DNA from: Pontibacter pamirensis
GTDB lineage: Bacteria > Bacteroidota > Bacteroidia > Cytophagales > Hymenobacteraceae
Assembly: GCF_010015475.1 (NCBI RefSeq)
Contig: NZ_SSNI01000024.1
Coordinates: 33,301 to 97,300 of the forward strand
Reading direction: 5' to 3'
DNA length: 64,000 nt
Program-made: the position numbers and the translations under genes
Notes under the pieces: generated by a model
What the model was told of the DNA's origin: nothing
The model's database searches: none
What the model saw: the letters and a program-made list of their open reading frames with translations, nothing else
In this document: positions 16,924 through 25,244 of the stretch, piece after piece
How positions within the stretch are numbered: position 1 is the stretch's first letter
How the letters are laid out: the number at the start of each line of letters is the position of its first letter

Positions 16924-18282
16924 CTATCGCTGCAACTTTAGTTGCATTACATTATGCCCAATCTCTTCACCTAATATTTTCCCTGCTTCAACTGCAGGCC
17001 GGTAATGGATACCGCCATAAATCCTGGACCACCCTGCTTCGGTGGCTGCGTCGCGGAAGGAGTCATAGGAACGGACAACGCCCCGGAACTCATAAGTTTT
17101 GTCTGTATACTCATAGTTCTCACCAAACATGCCGGTCATTACTTCCATAAAAGCAGTGGTAATCACAGTGTGCGCAGCCGGGTACTCAGGGTAGCTTGGT
17201 GTTGCCCCTAAATAAGGGAGCCAGTTAGGGTCTATGTGTTTTTGGATGTATGTAACCGGCCGAACCAGATTATAGAAATACTTAGAGCGCCAAGTCATAA
17301 TCAAACCATCACGTGTTGCGATACCCGCTCTTGCATAGGCCATAGCCGCCGTACCCAGGCTTGATTCGGTTTCTTCCAAAACAGCAGTCAGTATTTTATA
17401 ATGGTGGGCCAGGGCAGTATATGTACCCGGACCTGCGTTGTGCCAAAAGGAGGCGATGGCCTTTTGCTCGTCAGTAGCATTTTTAGAGGCCTCGTAGGTA
17501 TAGTACACTTCGTTGTAAAACGGAGAGCCAGGCTCTTCAGAATAGGGGTACGGGTAAGCAGGAACCACACCTTCTAAATGCTCTTCCAGGAAAGGGCGGT
17601 AACTGCCCATGTAAGGAAAGCCGGCGGGAGCGAAATTAGGCGGGGTTGGCACCCAGGCACCAGGGAATACAGGAGGTGTATAAGCCTCGGTGTTGCGGCT
17701 GACGCCATCGGTTGCAGCCCAGGCGATAACGGCTGCCGCTACTGCCCTGCCAAATTCCCGGGACCGAAGGGCTACAGCTGAGTTCTGGTTTGGCTTCAGT
17801 GTATTGTTATAGGAATCTTCCAGCGATTTGATTGATGCGAGGTTATCCTCCGTGAGGTTGGTAAACATATGCCTGGTGTAATAAGCCATGGCCGCGTTGG
17901 CTGCAATTGACCAGGAGTAGCCATTGTTTTTCTCCTTGTCCGGCATCTGTGGCATCTGATACAGCAGGCTGCTTAAACTTACAGCTTTGGGAATGCCATA
18001 CCGGACGGTTTCATACAGCACTATGCCCTCATAAGAAAAGAAACGTCCTGTGACAACAGGGGAAAGCTGCGGGGCGGTCTGAAGAATGATTTCAGCTTGA
18101 AGGTTATACCAATCTGTCGCCACATCACTGCTTTCGCGCATGGCCTTAGAGGAATGTTCATCATCTTTACCAGGCTTTAGCTCATCGTAGATGTAGTCGA
18201 GTTCTTTTTCACATCCAGTAAGAGAAACTATCATCACCATACCAAATATGAGGCAGGTTTGTTTAAATAACTTGTAGCACAT
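16924..18282 (-). CDS. Vanadium-dependent haloperoxidase-like lipoprotein (PAP2 superfamily)
   Basis: A 452-residue lipoprotein (lipobox VSLTGC, Cys24) with the helical fold of vanadium haloperoxidases and type 2 phosphatidic acid phosphatases. Candidate oxyanion ligands: Lys334 and Arg341 (KYFYNLVRP), His371 (YPEYPAAHT), Arg420 and His426 (SRIYGGIHY). Known enzymes have P-S-G-H in the middle motif; here it is P-A-A-H, so the Ser hydrogen-bond donor is missing. The N-terminal region (DWYNLQAEIILQTAPQLSPV) fits the bacterial vanadium chloroperoxidase-like family. It could oxidise halides with peroxide at the surface or be a phosphatase. EF-hand lipoproteins flank it on the same strand, ~250-330 bases away on each side. 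Confidence 0.82.
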   Translation of the reverse strand: MCYKLFKQTCLIFGMVMIVSLTGCEKELDYIYDELKPGKDDEHSSKAMRESSDVATDWYNLQAEIILQTAPQLSPVVTGRFFSYEGIVLYETVRYGIPKAVSLSSLLYQMPQMPDKEKNNGYSWSIAANAAMAYYTRHMFTNLTEDNLASIKSLEDSYNNTLKPNQNSAVALRSREFGRAVAAAVIAWAATDGVSRNTEAYTPPVFPGAWVPTPPNFAPAGFPYMGSYRPFLEEHLEGVVPAYPYPYSEEPGSPFYNEVYYTYEASKNATDEQKAIASFWHNAGPGTYTALAHHYKILTAVLEETESSLGTAAMAYARAGIATRDGLIMTWRSKYFYNLVRPVTYIQKHIDPNWLPYLGATPSYPEYPAAHTVITTAFMEVMTGMFGENYEYTDKTYEFRGVVRSYDSFRDAATEAGWSRIYGGIHYRPAVEAGKILGEEIGHNVMQLKLQR

Positions 18283-18606
18283 AACAGTAGATTTAAGGTT
18301 AAAAATGATTCAACATGCCTATACATTTCAATCTTCTTGTGTTGAGGTGAAGCAATAGTTATAACCGGGACTACAGAATAAAGAGGGTTCCCCTTGTCTG
18401 TTTTATATGACACGAAGGGCAGAAGAAATGACAAGAGCCAATGTATTCATCCTGTTAAGAATCAATAGCCGATTGGGTTGTCGTACTATATAGAGGGTAT
18501 TTCTATGTGCGAGTATGATATTTAAGGGAATTCACGGGAAGTAGCAAGCTTCAAAATGGCCTTTCTTTCCTTGAAAAAATCTTTAGTGGTGTCTGACTGT
18601 TCTCCT
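18283..18606. other. Gap upstream of the haloperoxidase-like gene
   Basis: A 324-base gap that probably holds the minus-strand promoter of the haloperoxidase-like gene. No hairpin, repeat or ORF stands out. Confidence 0.4.
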
Positions 18607-19437
18607 TCAGGGTATAAAGTAGGTATGCATTTTACTTTCATACTCGTTCCTGCTCAGCACACCATCCTCATTGTCGTCCCAGCGGCCAAAGATGCCGCCC
18701 GTTAATTCAGCCTCGTTGAGCAGGTTGTTGTTGTCCAGGTCCCAGTCATCAAAGAACTTAACCTTGCGCAATAAGGCATTAAGGGTTCCTAATGACAATC
18801 CATCAAACTCGTCGTAATAATACCAATCTGAGCTTGTCTCAAGGTCGAAATCTACTGTAAACTTATCAAACTCATTATTTTCCACATAGCCGTCATGACC
18901 CCTGTCCATTATATGAAAGACGCTGGTTCCGAACTCACCCTCGGTGAGAGAAGCCCCGTTGTTAATCACCCGTTTCCTAAAGAAGGTATTCTTGGTCAGG
19001 GCTGTGTTAAAAGCGACTTTCTCCAGGTCCGGTGCCTGCACGTTTATATTGACTGCGCTTTCTGACGTGTTCTGCTGCTCGTCCTGCGCCTCTACTATCA
19101 TCGTATAAATGCCTGCAGCTGATCCTTCAGCCATGTAGAAAGTCACTTTTAAGTTTTCATTCCTGCTATCGTTCACGAAATCAATATTCACTTCATCCAC
19201 CTGCCTGCGGTCGCCATCGGGGCCGCTTAAATATATCCTTACTTGCTCAACCTCTCTATTATCTGTTACGTTTGCTCTCAGTTCAATTTCATCAATCACC
19301 AGAAAAGAAGTATTCACTGCCGGAGAGGTAATAGCTATCTCCGGGGCATCAGCATCGGGCGCAACATCATCTTCGTCGTCACATGCCGCAATGGCGAAGG
19401 CAAACAGGAACAGGAATAGCCAATTTATCTTTTCCAT
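18607..19437 (-). CDS. EF-hand lipoprotein with Ig-like domain (copy 2)
   Basis: Paralogue of the gene at 15784. Lipoprotein signal MEKINWLFLFLFAFAIAACD, Ig-like domain (PEIAITSPAVNTSFLVIDEI to YTMIVEAQDEQQNTSESAVN), then ~115 residues with calcium-loop-like segments DRGHDGYVENNEF, DWDLDNNNLLNEAEL and RWDDNEDGVLSRNEY. The acidic stretch DDEDDVAPDADAP follows the lipid anchor. The start at 19437 matches the start context of copy 1; an ATG at 19488 is in frame but adds a second hydrophobic lead. The two copies differ considerably in the middle, so the duplication is not very recent. Role unknown. Confidence 0.8.
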   Translation of the reverse strand: MEKINWLFLFLFAFAIAACDDEDDVAPDADAPEIAITSPAVNTSFLVIDEIELRANVTDNREVEQVRIYLSGPDGDRRQVDEVNIDFVNDSRNENLKVTFYMAEGSAAGIYTMIVEAQDEQQNTSESAVNINVQAPDLEKVAFNTALTKNTFFRKRVINNGASLTEGEFGTSVFHIMDRGHDGYVENNEFDKFTVDFDLETSSDWYYYDEFDGLSLGTLNALLRKVKFFDDWDLDNNNLLNEAELTGGIFGRWDDNEDGVLSRNEYESKMHTYFIP

Positions 19438-19573
19438 AACCTTTATTCTAAATAAGATAAAAACGTATAGTCGGACAACACTCAGCACAAATAGCCCTAG
19501 CTCTACTGTTGTTCCTTCAGCATGCAGAAAATCAGAAGTTATGAAAGTGGTAAACTTTGCAGGGGAGTAAGCA
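19438..19573 (-). promoter_or_regulatory. Conserved upstream block of EF-hand lipoprotein copy 2
   Basis: Counterpart of 16672-16806. Both blocks carry, on the minus strand, a TTATTT/CTATTT-TTG or -GTG segment just before the leader that resembles a Bacteroidota -7 box. Confidence 0.5.
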
Positions 19574-20064
19574 GAAGATGATGCTTTTAAAACGGGTTAG
19601 CTTTGCAGTTATAAATTTCGAAATAGATTCAAAATTAGGTCAGAAGCAGCTTTGAACAGCATCCTTTCAGGTGGACGATACGCGATTGTAAACTTTGTTT
19701 AGTAAAATGATGATGGAATTATAGTTGCAAATATTATAACAATAAAGAGTTGTTCCTCCTGCTTCTTCGCGTTTAATTCTCTATATATATATCCTATGTT
19801 ATAACTTCGTTCTATTTTCTGCCTTCAGAATTGGCTTTAATCAAAAGAGCGTCAGGATTGCTAGATAAAATGTTGAAAAATTTTTCTCTTCAGATTCTAC
19901 AGTTTTATTTAGCTTGCTCCAAATTAACATCTTGGATGACAGTTTTATTTATTTAAAGGAGGTGAAGGGAGTGAAGGACACCATTCACCTACATAATACA
20001 AATATACATTGCAGCTACTGCTGATGCATTGTAAAAATCAGACAGAACAATTTTTATTTTAGTT
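19574..20064. other. AT-rich intergenic stretch
   Basis: About 490 AT-rich bases between the lipoprotein promoter block and the AraC-type gene. I see no ORF or strong hairpin. Confidence 0.4.
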
Positions 20065-20895
20065 TTAACTTATTGAGCACACCGCCTTGATAAAGTGTCC
20101 ATCGAAGCTTTGATCAGTAGACAGGTATTGATTAGGAGAATGACCAGTGAAGTCATGAAAGTCTTTTATAAAATGTGATTGGTCATAAAATCCAAATTTA
20201 TACGTAACATCAAGCAGGGAAGCCTCTGGATTAAGAAGCAGAAAATTGATAATCGCCCGGAAGCGTACGATCCGGGCATACAACTTCGGCGACAAGCCTA
20301 CTTGTTCAGTGAATTTACGAGTGAGGGTTCGAATGTTTGTTCGCTCCCGGGTTGACAATTCACTTACTTTCATCTGTCCTTGCGTCTGCAGAATATATTG
20401 TACCGCCATATCTACCTCATTTGGTTTATTGGTTTTGTCCCGGAACAGTCGCCTCAGAAAATTATCAAGCATAGTCAGTTGCCCCTTCTGATTTTTTTCA
20501 TCCCGGAGCTGCTCAGGCAAGAACCGGCAGTTTGGAATCAGGTCATCAAGCTTAAGGTAAGTATCATTGAAGACATCTGCCGACTCACCCAGTACTTTTT
20601 GCAAGGCAGTCGGCTTTAATACAGCCATATAAGACTGACAGGTGCTGACCTTCAACCACCACATTTGCGTTGCCTGCCCGCATAGATAAACACCGTTTGT
20701 GATGGATTGAGCTTTATTGAGTTGTATGCACTCCAGTTGTACCTTGCTATAATCATTCATAACAACCATAAGAGCAGGTACACCGCGAGGAAGGGTGGGT
20801 ATAAGTCTGCTATCCTTAAATTCGCTTTGACCAAAGAGGTATCCGCTCACAAACGGCGCTAATTCTAAAGGTGCAGGCGAAGTTTGCAGAATCAT
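20065..20895 (-). CDS. AraC family transcriptional regulator
   Basis: A 276-residue regulator. The N-terminal ~150 residues form a sensor-like domain (LELAPFVSGYLFGQSEF; RGVPALMVVMNDYS) of the type seen in Bacteroidota AraC proteins. Residues ~165-265 hold two helix-turn-helix units: QGQMKVSELSTRERTNIRTL with KFTEQVGLSPKLYARIVRFR, then DVTYKFGFYDQSHFIKDFHD with FTGHSPNQYL, the classic AraC signature. It may control the adjacent surface-protein block, but that is inference from position only. Confidence 0.88.
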   Translation of the reverse strand: MILQTSPAPLELAPFVSGYLFGQSEFKDSRLIPTLPRGVPALMVVMNDYSKVQLECIQLNKAQSITNGVYLCGQATQMWWLKVSTCQSYMAVLKPTALQKVLGESADVFNDTYLKLDDLIPNCRFLPEQLRDEKNQKGQLTMLDNFLRRLFRDKTNKPNEVDMAVQYILQTQGQMKVSELSTRERTNIRTLTRKFTEQVGLSPKLYARIVRFRAIINFLLLNPEASLLDVTYKFGFYDQSHFIKDFHDFTGHSPNQYLSTDQSFDGHFIKAVCSIS

Positions 20896-21155
20896 GGCTT
20901 ATCTTTGAAGGCTGTATGCACTTAACTAATTCGTTAGTTATATACGAGTTTTTTAAATTCTTATCTTGTTAAGGAACAGTCCTTTAACATAATTTCATGT
21001 GTATGTATAAATATATGGTTTGATATTACCTAATTACTGAGGTAAAGCATGCATCCACGATGATGAATTTCCTAATATGTAGCTATCTTTAAATACTTTC
21101 AACACTAAAAGCCTCTCATGACATTATTAAACAGCCATTAAAATAGCTACATTAT

Positions 21156-21308
21156 ATGCTTTTAGATTGTTTTCAAGCTGTTCCTCATTCTTATGACCTG
21201 ACCATCAGCACCGAAACATATGGCGGCGGGCGGGTCCCGGAAACATGTGAAAAGCTTTTCGAGCAGGGTGCTATTGAGAAGCTATCTAACACCTATTCAA
21301 GCAAGTAA
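21156..21308 (+). CDS. Small ORF of unknown function, possible gene remnant
   Basis: A 50-codon frame starting MLLDCFQAVPHSYDL with a coding-like middle (TYGGGRVPETCEKLFEQGA) and ending SNTYSSK. It may be a small protein or the C-terminal end of a decayed gene; no family is recognised. The rest of 20896-21381 shows nothing else. Confidence 0.3.
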   Translation: MLLDCFQAVPHSYDLTISTETYGGGRVPETCEKLFEQGAIEKLSNTYSSK

Positions 21309-21318
21309 CGCCTTTTAA

Positions 21319-21567
21319 AGATTATATTTATATAGCCGGCAGGAAGTAATTTTTAACGCAAGCCAGACTCCGGCGAGTAACGTGACAACAGAATACGAGG
21401 TATCTTTCCACGCGACAAACGCTAACGTCACCTTTAGTAAGAACGGACCGGAAATTCAGGTGGAGACCACAACTGCAACGTCTGGTTCAGTTGGGACAGT
21501 TCATGTGAAACCGAGGCAGAATGGGCAAACCCAGCAAGTTTCATCCCTTATCATAGTGCGTGATTAA
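21319..21567 (+). pseudogene. Possible C-terminal remnant of a beta-rich (adhesin-like) protein
   Basis: The frame is open from a stop at ~21316 and reads QEVIFNASQTPASNVTTEYE, SFHATNANVTFSKNGPEIQV, TATSGSVGTVHVKPRQNGQT before a stop at 21567. The Thr/Val/Asn-rich beta pattern resembles an extracellular Ig-like domain. Only a GTG (21382) could start it, and a strong terminator follows at 21590, so it looks like the 3' end of a once longer gene. Confidence 0.4.
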
Positions 21568-21589
21568 GCATCACCAAAGTATCTTTTCA

Positions 21590-21626
21590 AATAGGTGAAG
21601 CTATTATGAGGCTTCACCTATTTTTT
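21590..21626 (+). terminator. Intrinsic terminator
   Basis: Arms AATAGGTGAAGC / GCTTCACCTATT around TATTATGAG, followed by TTTT. Lies 23 bases past the stop of the beta-rich remnant. Confidence 0.85.
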
Positions 21627-21700
21627 ATAGAATTAATTTAAGTGTGTTTGGAAACGCAGGTAATCGTCCGTTACCGTCCGAAATATTTCCGAAATAAAAT

Positions 21701-21735
21701 AAAAAGCCCCTATACGCAGCGTATAAGGGCTTTTG
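21701..21735 (-). terminator. Hairpin, probable terminator of the 71-residue ORF
   Basis: Arms AAAAGCCCCTATACG / CGTATAAGGGCTTTT with one mismatch; on the minus strand the stem ends in a T run (from the AAAATAAAAAG flank). It is 11 bases past the stop of the minus-strand ORF at 21746. Confidence 0.7.
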
Positions 21736-21745
21736 TGGGTTTAAA

Positions 21746-21961
21746 TTATGACTTCATTTTAAGTCGGTTAGTCTTTGTTACAAATCGGTGCTGGACAAAT
21801 AAAGCCTCAAAGGTACTAAAATCTGATATGTTCGTAGCTGCTAAAAAGGCAGGTATGGTTTCGTCACTCTTTAGTGTGCGTGCCTTTGTGCCTGTTACCA
21901 GTTGACTGTAGATCTGGAGATAAGCCTCGGAAGAATAAAGGACCCAATTTGGTAATAGCAC
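21746..21961 (-). CDS. Hypothetical 71-residue protein
   Basis: Small soluble protein with plausible coding composition: SSEAYLQIYSQLVTGTKART, SDETIPAFLAATNISDFSTF, then a basic tail. No family recognised and no signal peptide. The terminator directly after its stop supports a real transcription unit; absence of known relatives leaves a gene fragment possible. Confidence 0.45.
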   Translation of the reverse strand: MLLPNWVLYSSEAYLQIYSQLVTGTKARTLKSDETIPAFLAATNISDFSTFEALFVQHRFVTKTNRLKMKS

Positions 21962-22041
21962 GTATTAATGCTAATTTTCAGATATAGAAAATAGCTATTT
22001 ACAGACTATTCATAATCAAATCATCATCAAAAGATAACACT

Positions 22042-22353
22042 ATGTTTGTACACCACGTATTTTTCTGGCTAAAGAACGCCGACTCGGAAGAAGATAAAAA
22101 CAAACTGCTCGAAGGGCTGAATAAGATGAAGTCCATAGAAGGAATTCGCACCGTACACATTGGTGTGCCGGCCAGTACAAACAGGGACGTTATTGAAAGA
22201 GGGTATGCGCTTTCGTGGATGTTGATATTCGACAGCTTGGAGGACCAGGAAACGTATCAGGTGCATCCGGTGCATAAGAACTTTGTGGAAGAGTGTTCTT
22301 CTCTCTGGTCTAAAGTTGTTGTGTATGATGCTGTGGATGCTCAAAAGCAGTAG
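22042..22353 (+). CDS. Dabb family (stress-responsive A/B barrel) protein
   Basis: A 103-residue protein with the Dabb ferredoxin-like dimeric fold: MFVHHVFFWLKN at the start, the helix DKNKLLEGLNKMKSIEG, then YALSWMLIFDSLEDQETYQV, HPVHKNFVEECSSLWSKVVV. The VHHVFFW and HPVHKxFV elements are typical of the family. The molecular role in bacteria is unclear. Monocistronic, with its own terminator. Confidence 0.93.
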   Translation: MFVHHVFFWLKNADSEEDKNKLLEGLNKMKSIEGIRTVHIGVPASTNRDVIERGYALSWMLIFDSLEDQETYQVHPVHKNFVEECSSLWSKVVVYDAVDAQKQ

Positions 22354-22396
22354 CCTTCTGCTTGTCTAACAGAAGGTACTCGGTAAAATACATCTA

Positions 22397-22436
22397 AAAC
22401 AAAAGTCGCGCTATCAGCTAGCGCGACTTTTGTTTT
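22397..22436 (+). terminator. Terminator of the Dabb gene
   Basis: Strong stem AAAACAAAAGTCGCGCT / AGCGCGACTTTTGTTTT with a 7-base loop; A-rich left and T-rich right sides allow action in both directions. Confidence 0.85.
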
Positions 22437-22555
22437 AAGTGACAGCTACAGGAGAAACGAAGGTGAGTATCCGGAGAAGCAAACTTCCTTTTTTTAAGTG
22501 AGTAGCCTTTATCCGTAAGAAAATCGCGTAAATCTAATTAGCTACAACTGATGGT

Positions 22556-23314
22556 ATGGGTGCAACAGCGACTTTTGAGTTTTTGGGTAGCCTGAACGAT
22601 TTTCCTGCCCTATCAGGTAGAGACAGTAAGTTGCTTTACAGATTTACGGGTACACCAGCCGTGAAAGATGCAATCGAAGCCATTGGCGTTCCCCACCCGG
22701 AGGTAAATGTGATTATGTTAAACGGCTTGCCCGTTGATTTTTCCCAACCTTTGCAAGCGGGTGACAAGGTAGCCGTATACCCGGCTGATGCAAACAGAGA
22801 ATGGCCGGAAGGATTTTCGCTGCAGGCAAATCACCCCGCTCCAGACCAGTTTGTTTTAGATGTGCATCTCGGCAAGCTGGCAAGGGCGTTGAGGATGCTG
22901 GGGTTTGACACCTGTTATGAGAACGATTACTCAGACAAAGCCATCGCGCACGTAGCCGCAACAGAGGAGCGCGTCGTGCTTACTCGTGATGTTGGCCTGC
23001 TGAAGCATAAAAGCATCCGGTGGGGTTATTGGCTGCGTTCTCAGCACCCTGATGAGCAGTTGGCAGAGGTTATACTTCACTTTAACCTGAAGGGTAAGCT
23101 TCATCCTTTTACCCGCTGCTTGGCCTGTAATGGAAGCATTGCTGAAGTTCCTAAAGACAGCGTAATAGCGCAGTTGCCGCCTAAAACGAAGCTGTACTTC
23201 AACGAGTTTTATCAATGTGAGTCCTGTAAACGGGTCTACTGGAAAGGGTCACACTATGAGCGGATGCAGCAATTTATTCAACAGCAGGCACAGTCTCTGA
23301 AAAGCGCAGAGTAG
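22556..23314 (+). CDS. Mut7-C RNase domain protein with ubiquitin-like N terminus
   Basis: A 252-residue protein. The N-terminal ~85 residues form a Mut7-C-associated ubiquitin-like (MoaD/ThiS-type) domain (YRFTGTPAVKDAIEAIGVPH; VIMLNGLPVDFSQPLQAGDK; VAVYPA). The rest is a Mut7-C (DUF82) PIN-like nuclease domain: FVLDVHLGKLARALRMLGFD with the catalytic-type Asp, RVVLTRDVGLLKHK, and a zinc ribbon with CLAC and CESC pairs (RCLACNGSIAEVP; YQCESCKRVYWKGSHYERM). It is predicted to cleave RNA; the real target is unknown. Confidence 0.9.
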   Translation: MGATATFEFLGSLNDFPALSGRDSKLLYRFTGTPAVKDAIEAIGVPHPEVNVIMLNGLPVDFSQPLQAGDKVAVYPADANREWPEGFSLQANHPAPDQFVLDVHLGKLARALRMLGFDTCYENDYSDKAIAHVAATEERVVLTRDVGLLKHKSIRWGYWLRSQHPDEQLAEVILHFNLKGKLHPFTRCLACNGSIAEVPKDSVIAQLPPKTKLYFNEFYQCESCKRVYWKGSHYERMQQFIQQQAQSLKSAE

Positions 23315-23334
23315 CTTTCAAAAAGGGTACAAGG

Positions 23335-23802
23335 TTAATCGTTAAAGTGATACAGGAAGGTGATGATGCCTGTGAACGCAGGTTTTTTGCTGCCTTCAAT
23401 CTCCATGGTAACTTCCAGCCTTGCTTTTGCAATGCCCCGCAGGTCTTTTACCGACAGCAGCTTTGCCCGCAGGCGTACCTGGCTGTCTACGGTGACGGCT
23501 TGGTTAAAACGGAGGCTTTCGATTTCATAGTTCACCTGCATTTTTAGGTTTTCGATAGAGGTAATCTGCTGCCACAGGTAAGGCAGGAGCGACACCGTCA
23601 GGTAACCGTGTGCTATAGTTTTTTTGAAAGGGGATTCTGTTTTGGCTCTCTCCGCGTCAAGGTGAATCCACTGATGGTCCAGCGTAGCATCTGCAAACTT
23701 GTTTATTTGTTCCTGCGTGATGGTGTGGTAATCAGATACACCCATTTCAGTTCCTTCATATTGCTCAAGCTCCTGCAAGCTCCTGATTGTTATCTTGCTC
23801 AT
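23335..23802 (-). CDS. MaoC family dehydratase
   Basis: A 155-residue hot-dog-fold enzyme of the MaoC/PhaJ-like group, which hydrates enoyl-CoA or related substrates. The signature is ITQEQINKFADATLDHQWIH, with catalytic Asp and His in the DATLDHQWIH segment, followed by FKKTIAHGYLTVSLLPYLWQ. I chose the ATG at 23802 (MSKITIRSLQ); upstream in-frame codons to 23928 add a basic, Cys/His-containing stretch unlike the family. Convergent with the Mut7-C gene, the two stops only 20 bases apart. Confidence 0.9.
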   Translation of the reverse strand: MSKITIRSLQELEQYEGTEMGVSDYHTITQEQINKFADATLDHQWIHLDAERAKTESPFKKTIAHGYLTVSLLPYLWQQITSIENLKMQVNYEIESLRFNQAVTVDSQVRLRAKLLSVKDLRGIAKARLEVTMEIEGSKKPAFTGIITFLYHFND

Positions 23803-24076
23803 GTACCGTGTTTTTTTCTTTTGATGGTATTGCTTCCTGTTGGAGTGGCCTTTCTTATGGCATACTGCCACAACTCGCGTAGCATTTACTTTGGCTAATA
23901 TAGTGTAATTTTGCGAATCGCGTTGCATGATAATCGTCTTCTACAGTTAAATTCACTGCTCTAAAGGAACCCCTTGAAGCTAAATCTCCTTGTATACGTT
24001 ATAAGCCACATCAGAAATCAGTAACTTGCTATCTTAGCATACTGCTCGTTTTTAAGATAGAATGAAATAGCCTGAG

Positions 24077-25234
24077 ATGAAGGAAGTGCAGGACATAGTG
24101 CGGGCTTTTGAAGAAGCTCAGAAAGAAGGTAAACAAACAGCGCTGGCAACAGTGGTGCATGTGCAGGGATCCTCCTACAGAAGACCAGGCGCACGTATGC
24201 TTGTAACCGAAGATGGCAAATTGACAGGTGCCATCAGCGGTGGTTGCCTGGAGGGCGATGCCCTCAGAAAGGCGCGGCTGGCAATGGTACAGCAAAAAGC
24301 TATGCTTGTGACCTACGATACAACTGATGATGACGACGCCAAACTCGGCGTCGGGTTGGGTTGTAACGGTATCATCCAGATACTGATTGAACCCATCAAC
24401 CCAGAGAGTCCGCAGAATCCTGTCGCTTTACTTCAGTCCTTTTTGAGCAACCGCCAGCATGCCGTCATGGTCACACTATTTTCCCTGGACTACCAGGCAA
24501 CCGTACAGCCGGGAACCTGTTTGATCATTTCTGAAGGAGGCGCTATCATAGGTGGTTTTCAGGATAAGTCCCTGGAGAAGGCGCTTATTGCTGATGCGCA
24601 GCAGGTGTTACAGGAGCATGTTTCTATGACAAAAACCTACGCGACGCCTCAAACTGCTCTTACCGGCTTTATCGAACTTTTAAAACCTGCCGTTTCACTG
24701 ATTATAGCAGGTGCAGGAAACGATGCCATCCCGGTAACACAAATGGCGGCCATTCTGGGTTGGCAGACAACAGTGGTGGACGGTCGCGCGAACTATGCTA
24801 CGGCGGAACGGTTTCCTTCCGCACATAATTTAATCGTAGCCAAGCCGGAACAGGTTCTGCCAAAATTGAAGCTGGACGAGCAAACGGTTTTTGTGCTGAT
24901 GACCCACAACTATAACTACGACACCGCTATGCTGCGCCAACTTCTACCGCTCCACATGCCGTATATCGGTGTACTTGGTCCTAAAAAGAAGCTCGAGCGT
25001 ATGCTGGAGGAACTACAGGAGGAGGGCATGCAGCTAAGTGAGGAAGAGTTGAAAAGCATCTTTGGCCCGGTGGGGCTGGATGTCGGGGCAGAAACATCTG
25101 AAGAAATCGCCCTTGCCATTGTTTCTGAAATAAAAGCAGTGCTTTCTAAAAGAGCAGGCACTTCGCTACGGGATAAGCAGGATGTTATCCATTCCCGCGA
25201 GGCTGAGAAAATAAATCAAGTAACGCTAAAGTAG
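24077..25234 (+). CDS. XdhC/CoxI family molybdenum hydroxylase maturation protein
   Basis: A 385-residue chaperone of the XdhC type, which binds molybdenum cofactor, promotes its sulfuration and inserts it into xanthine-dehydrogenase-like enzymes. The N-terminal CoxI domain has TALATVVHVQGSSYRRPGAR, GAISGGCLEGDALRKARLAM and LGVGLGCNGIIQILIEP. The C-terminal Rossmann-like XdhC domain has LIIAGAGNDAIPVTQMAAIL, FVLMTHNYNYD and YIGVLGPKKKLERMLEELQE, ending GPVGLDVGAETSEEIALAIV. Its stop is 10 bases from the next gene, which makes an operon with the cytidylyltransferase and hydroxylase very likely. Confidence 0.93.
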   Translation: MKEVQDIVRAFEEAQKEGKQTALATVVHVQGSSYRRPGARMLVTEDGKLTGAISGGCLEGDALRKARLAMVQQKAMLVTYDTTDDDDAKLGVGLGCNGIIQILIEPINPESPQNPVALLQSFLSNRQHAVMVTLFSLDYQATVQPGTCLIISEGGAIIGGFQDKSLEKALIADAQQVLQEHVSMTKTYATPQTALTGFIELLKPAVSLIIAGAGNDAIPVTQMAAILGWQTTVVDGRANYATAERFPSAHNLIVAKPEQVLPKLKLDEQTVFVLMTHNYNYDTAMLRQLLPLHMPYIGVLGPKKKLERMLEELQEEGMQLSEEELKSIFGPVGLDVGAETSEEIALAIVSEIKAVLSKRAGTSLRDKQDVIHSREAEKINQVTLK

Positions 25235-25244
25235 GAATCATTAT

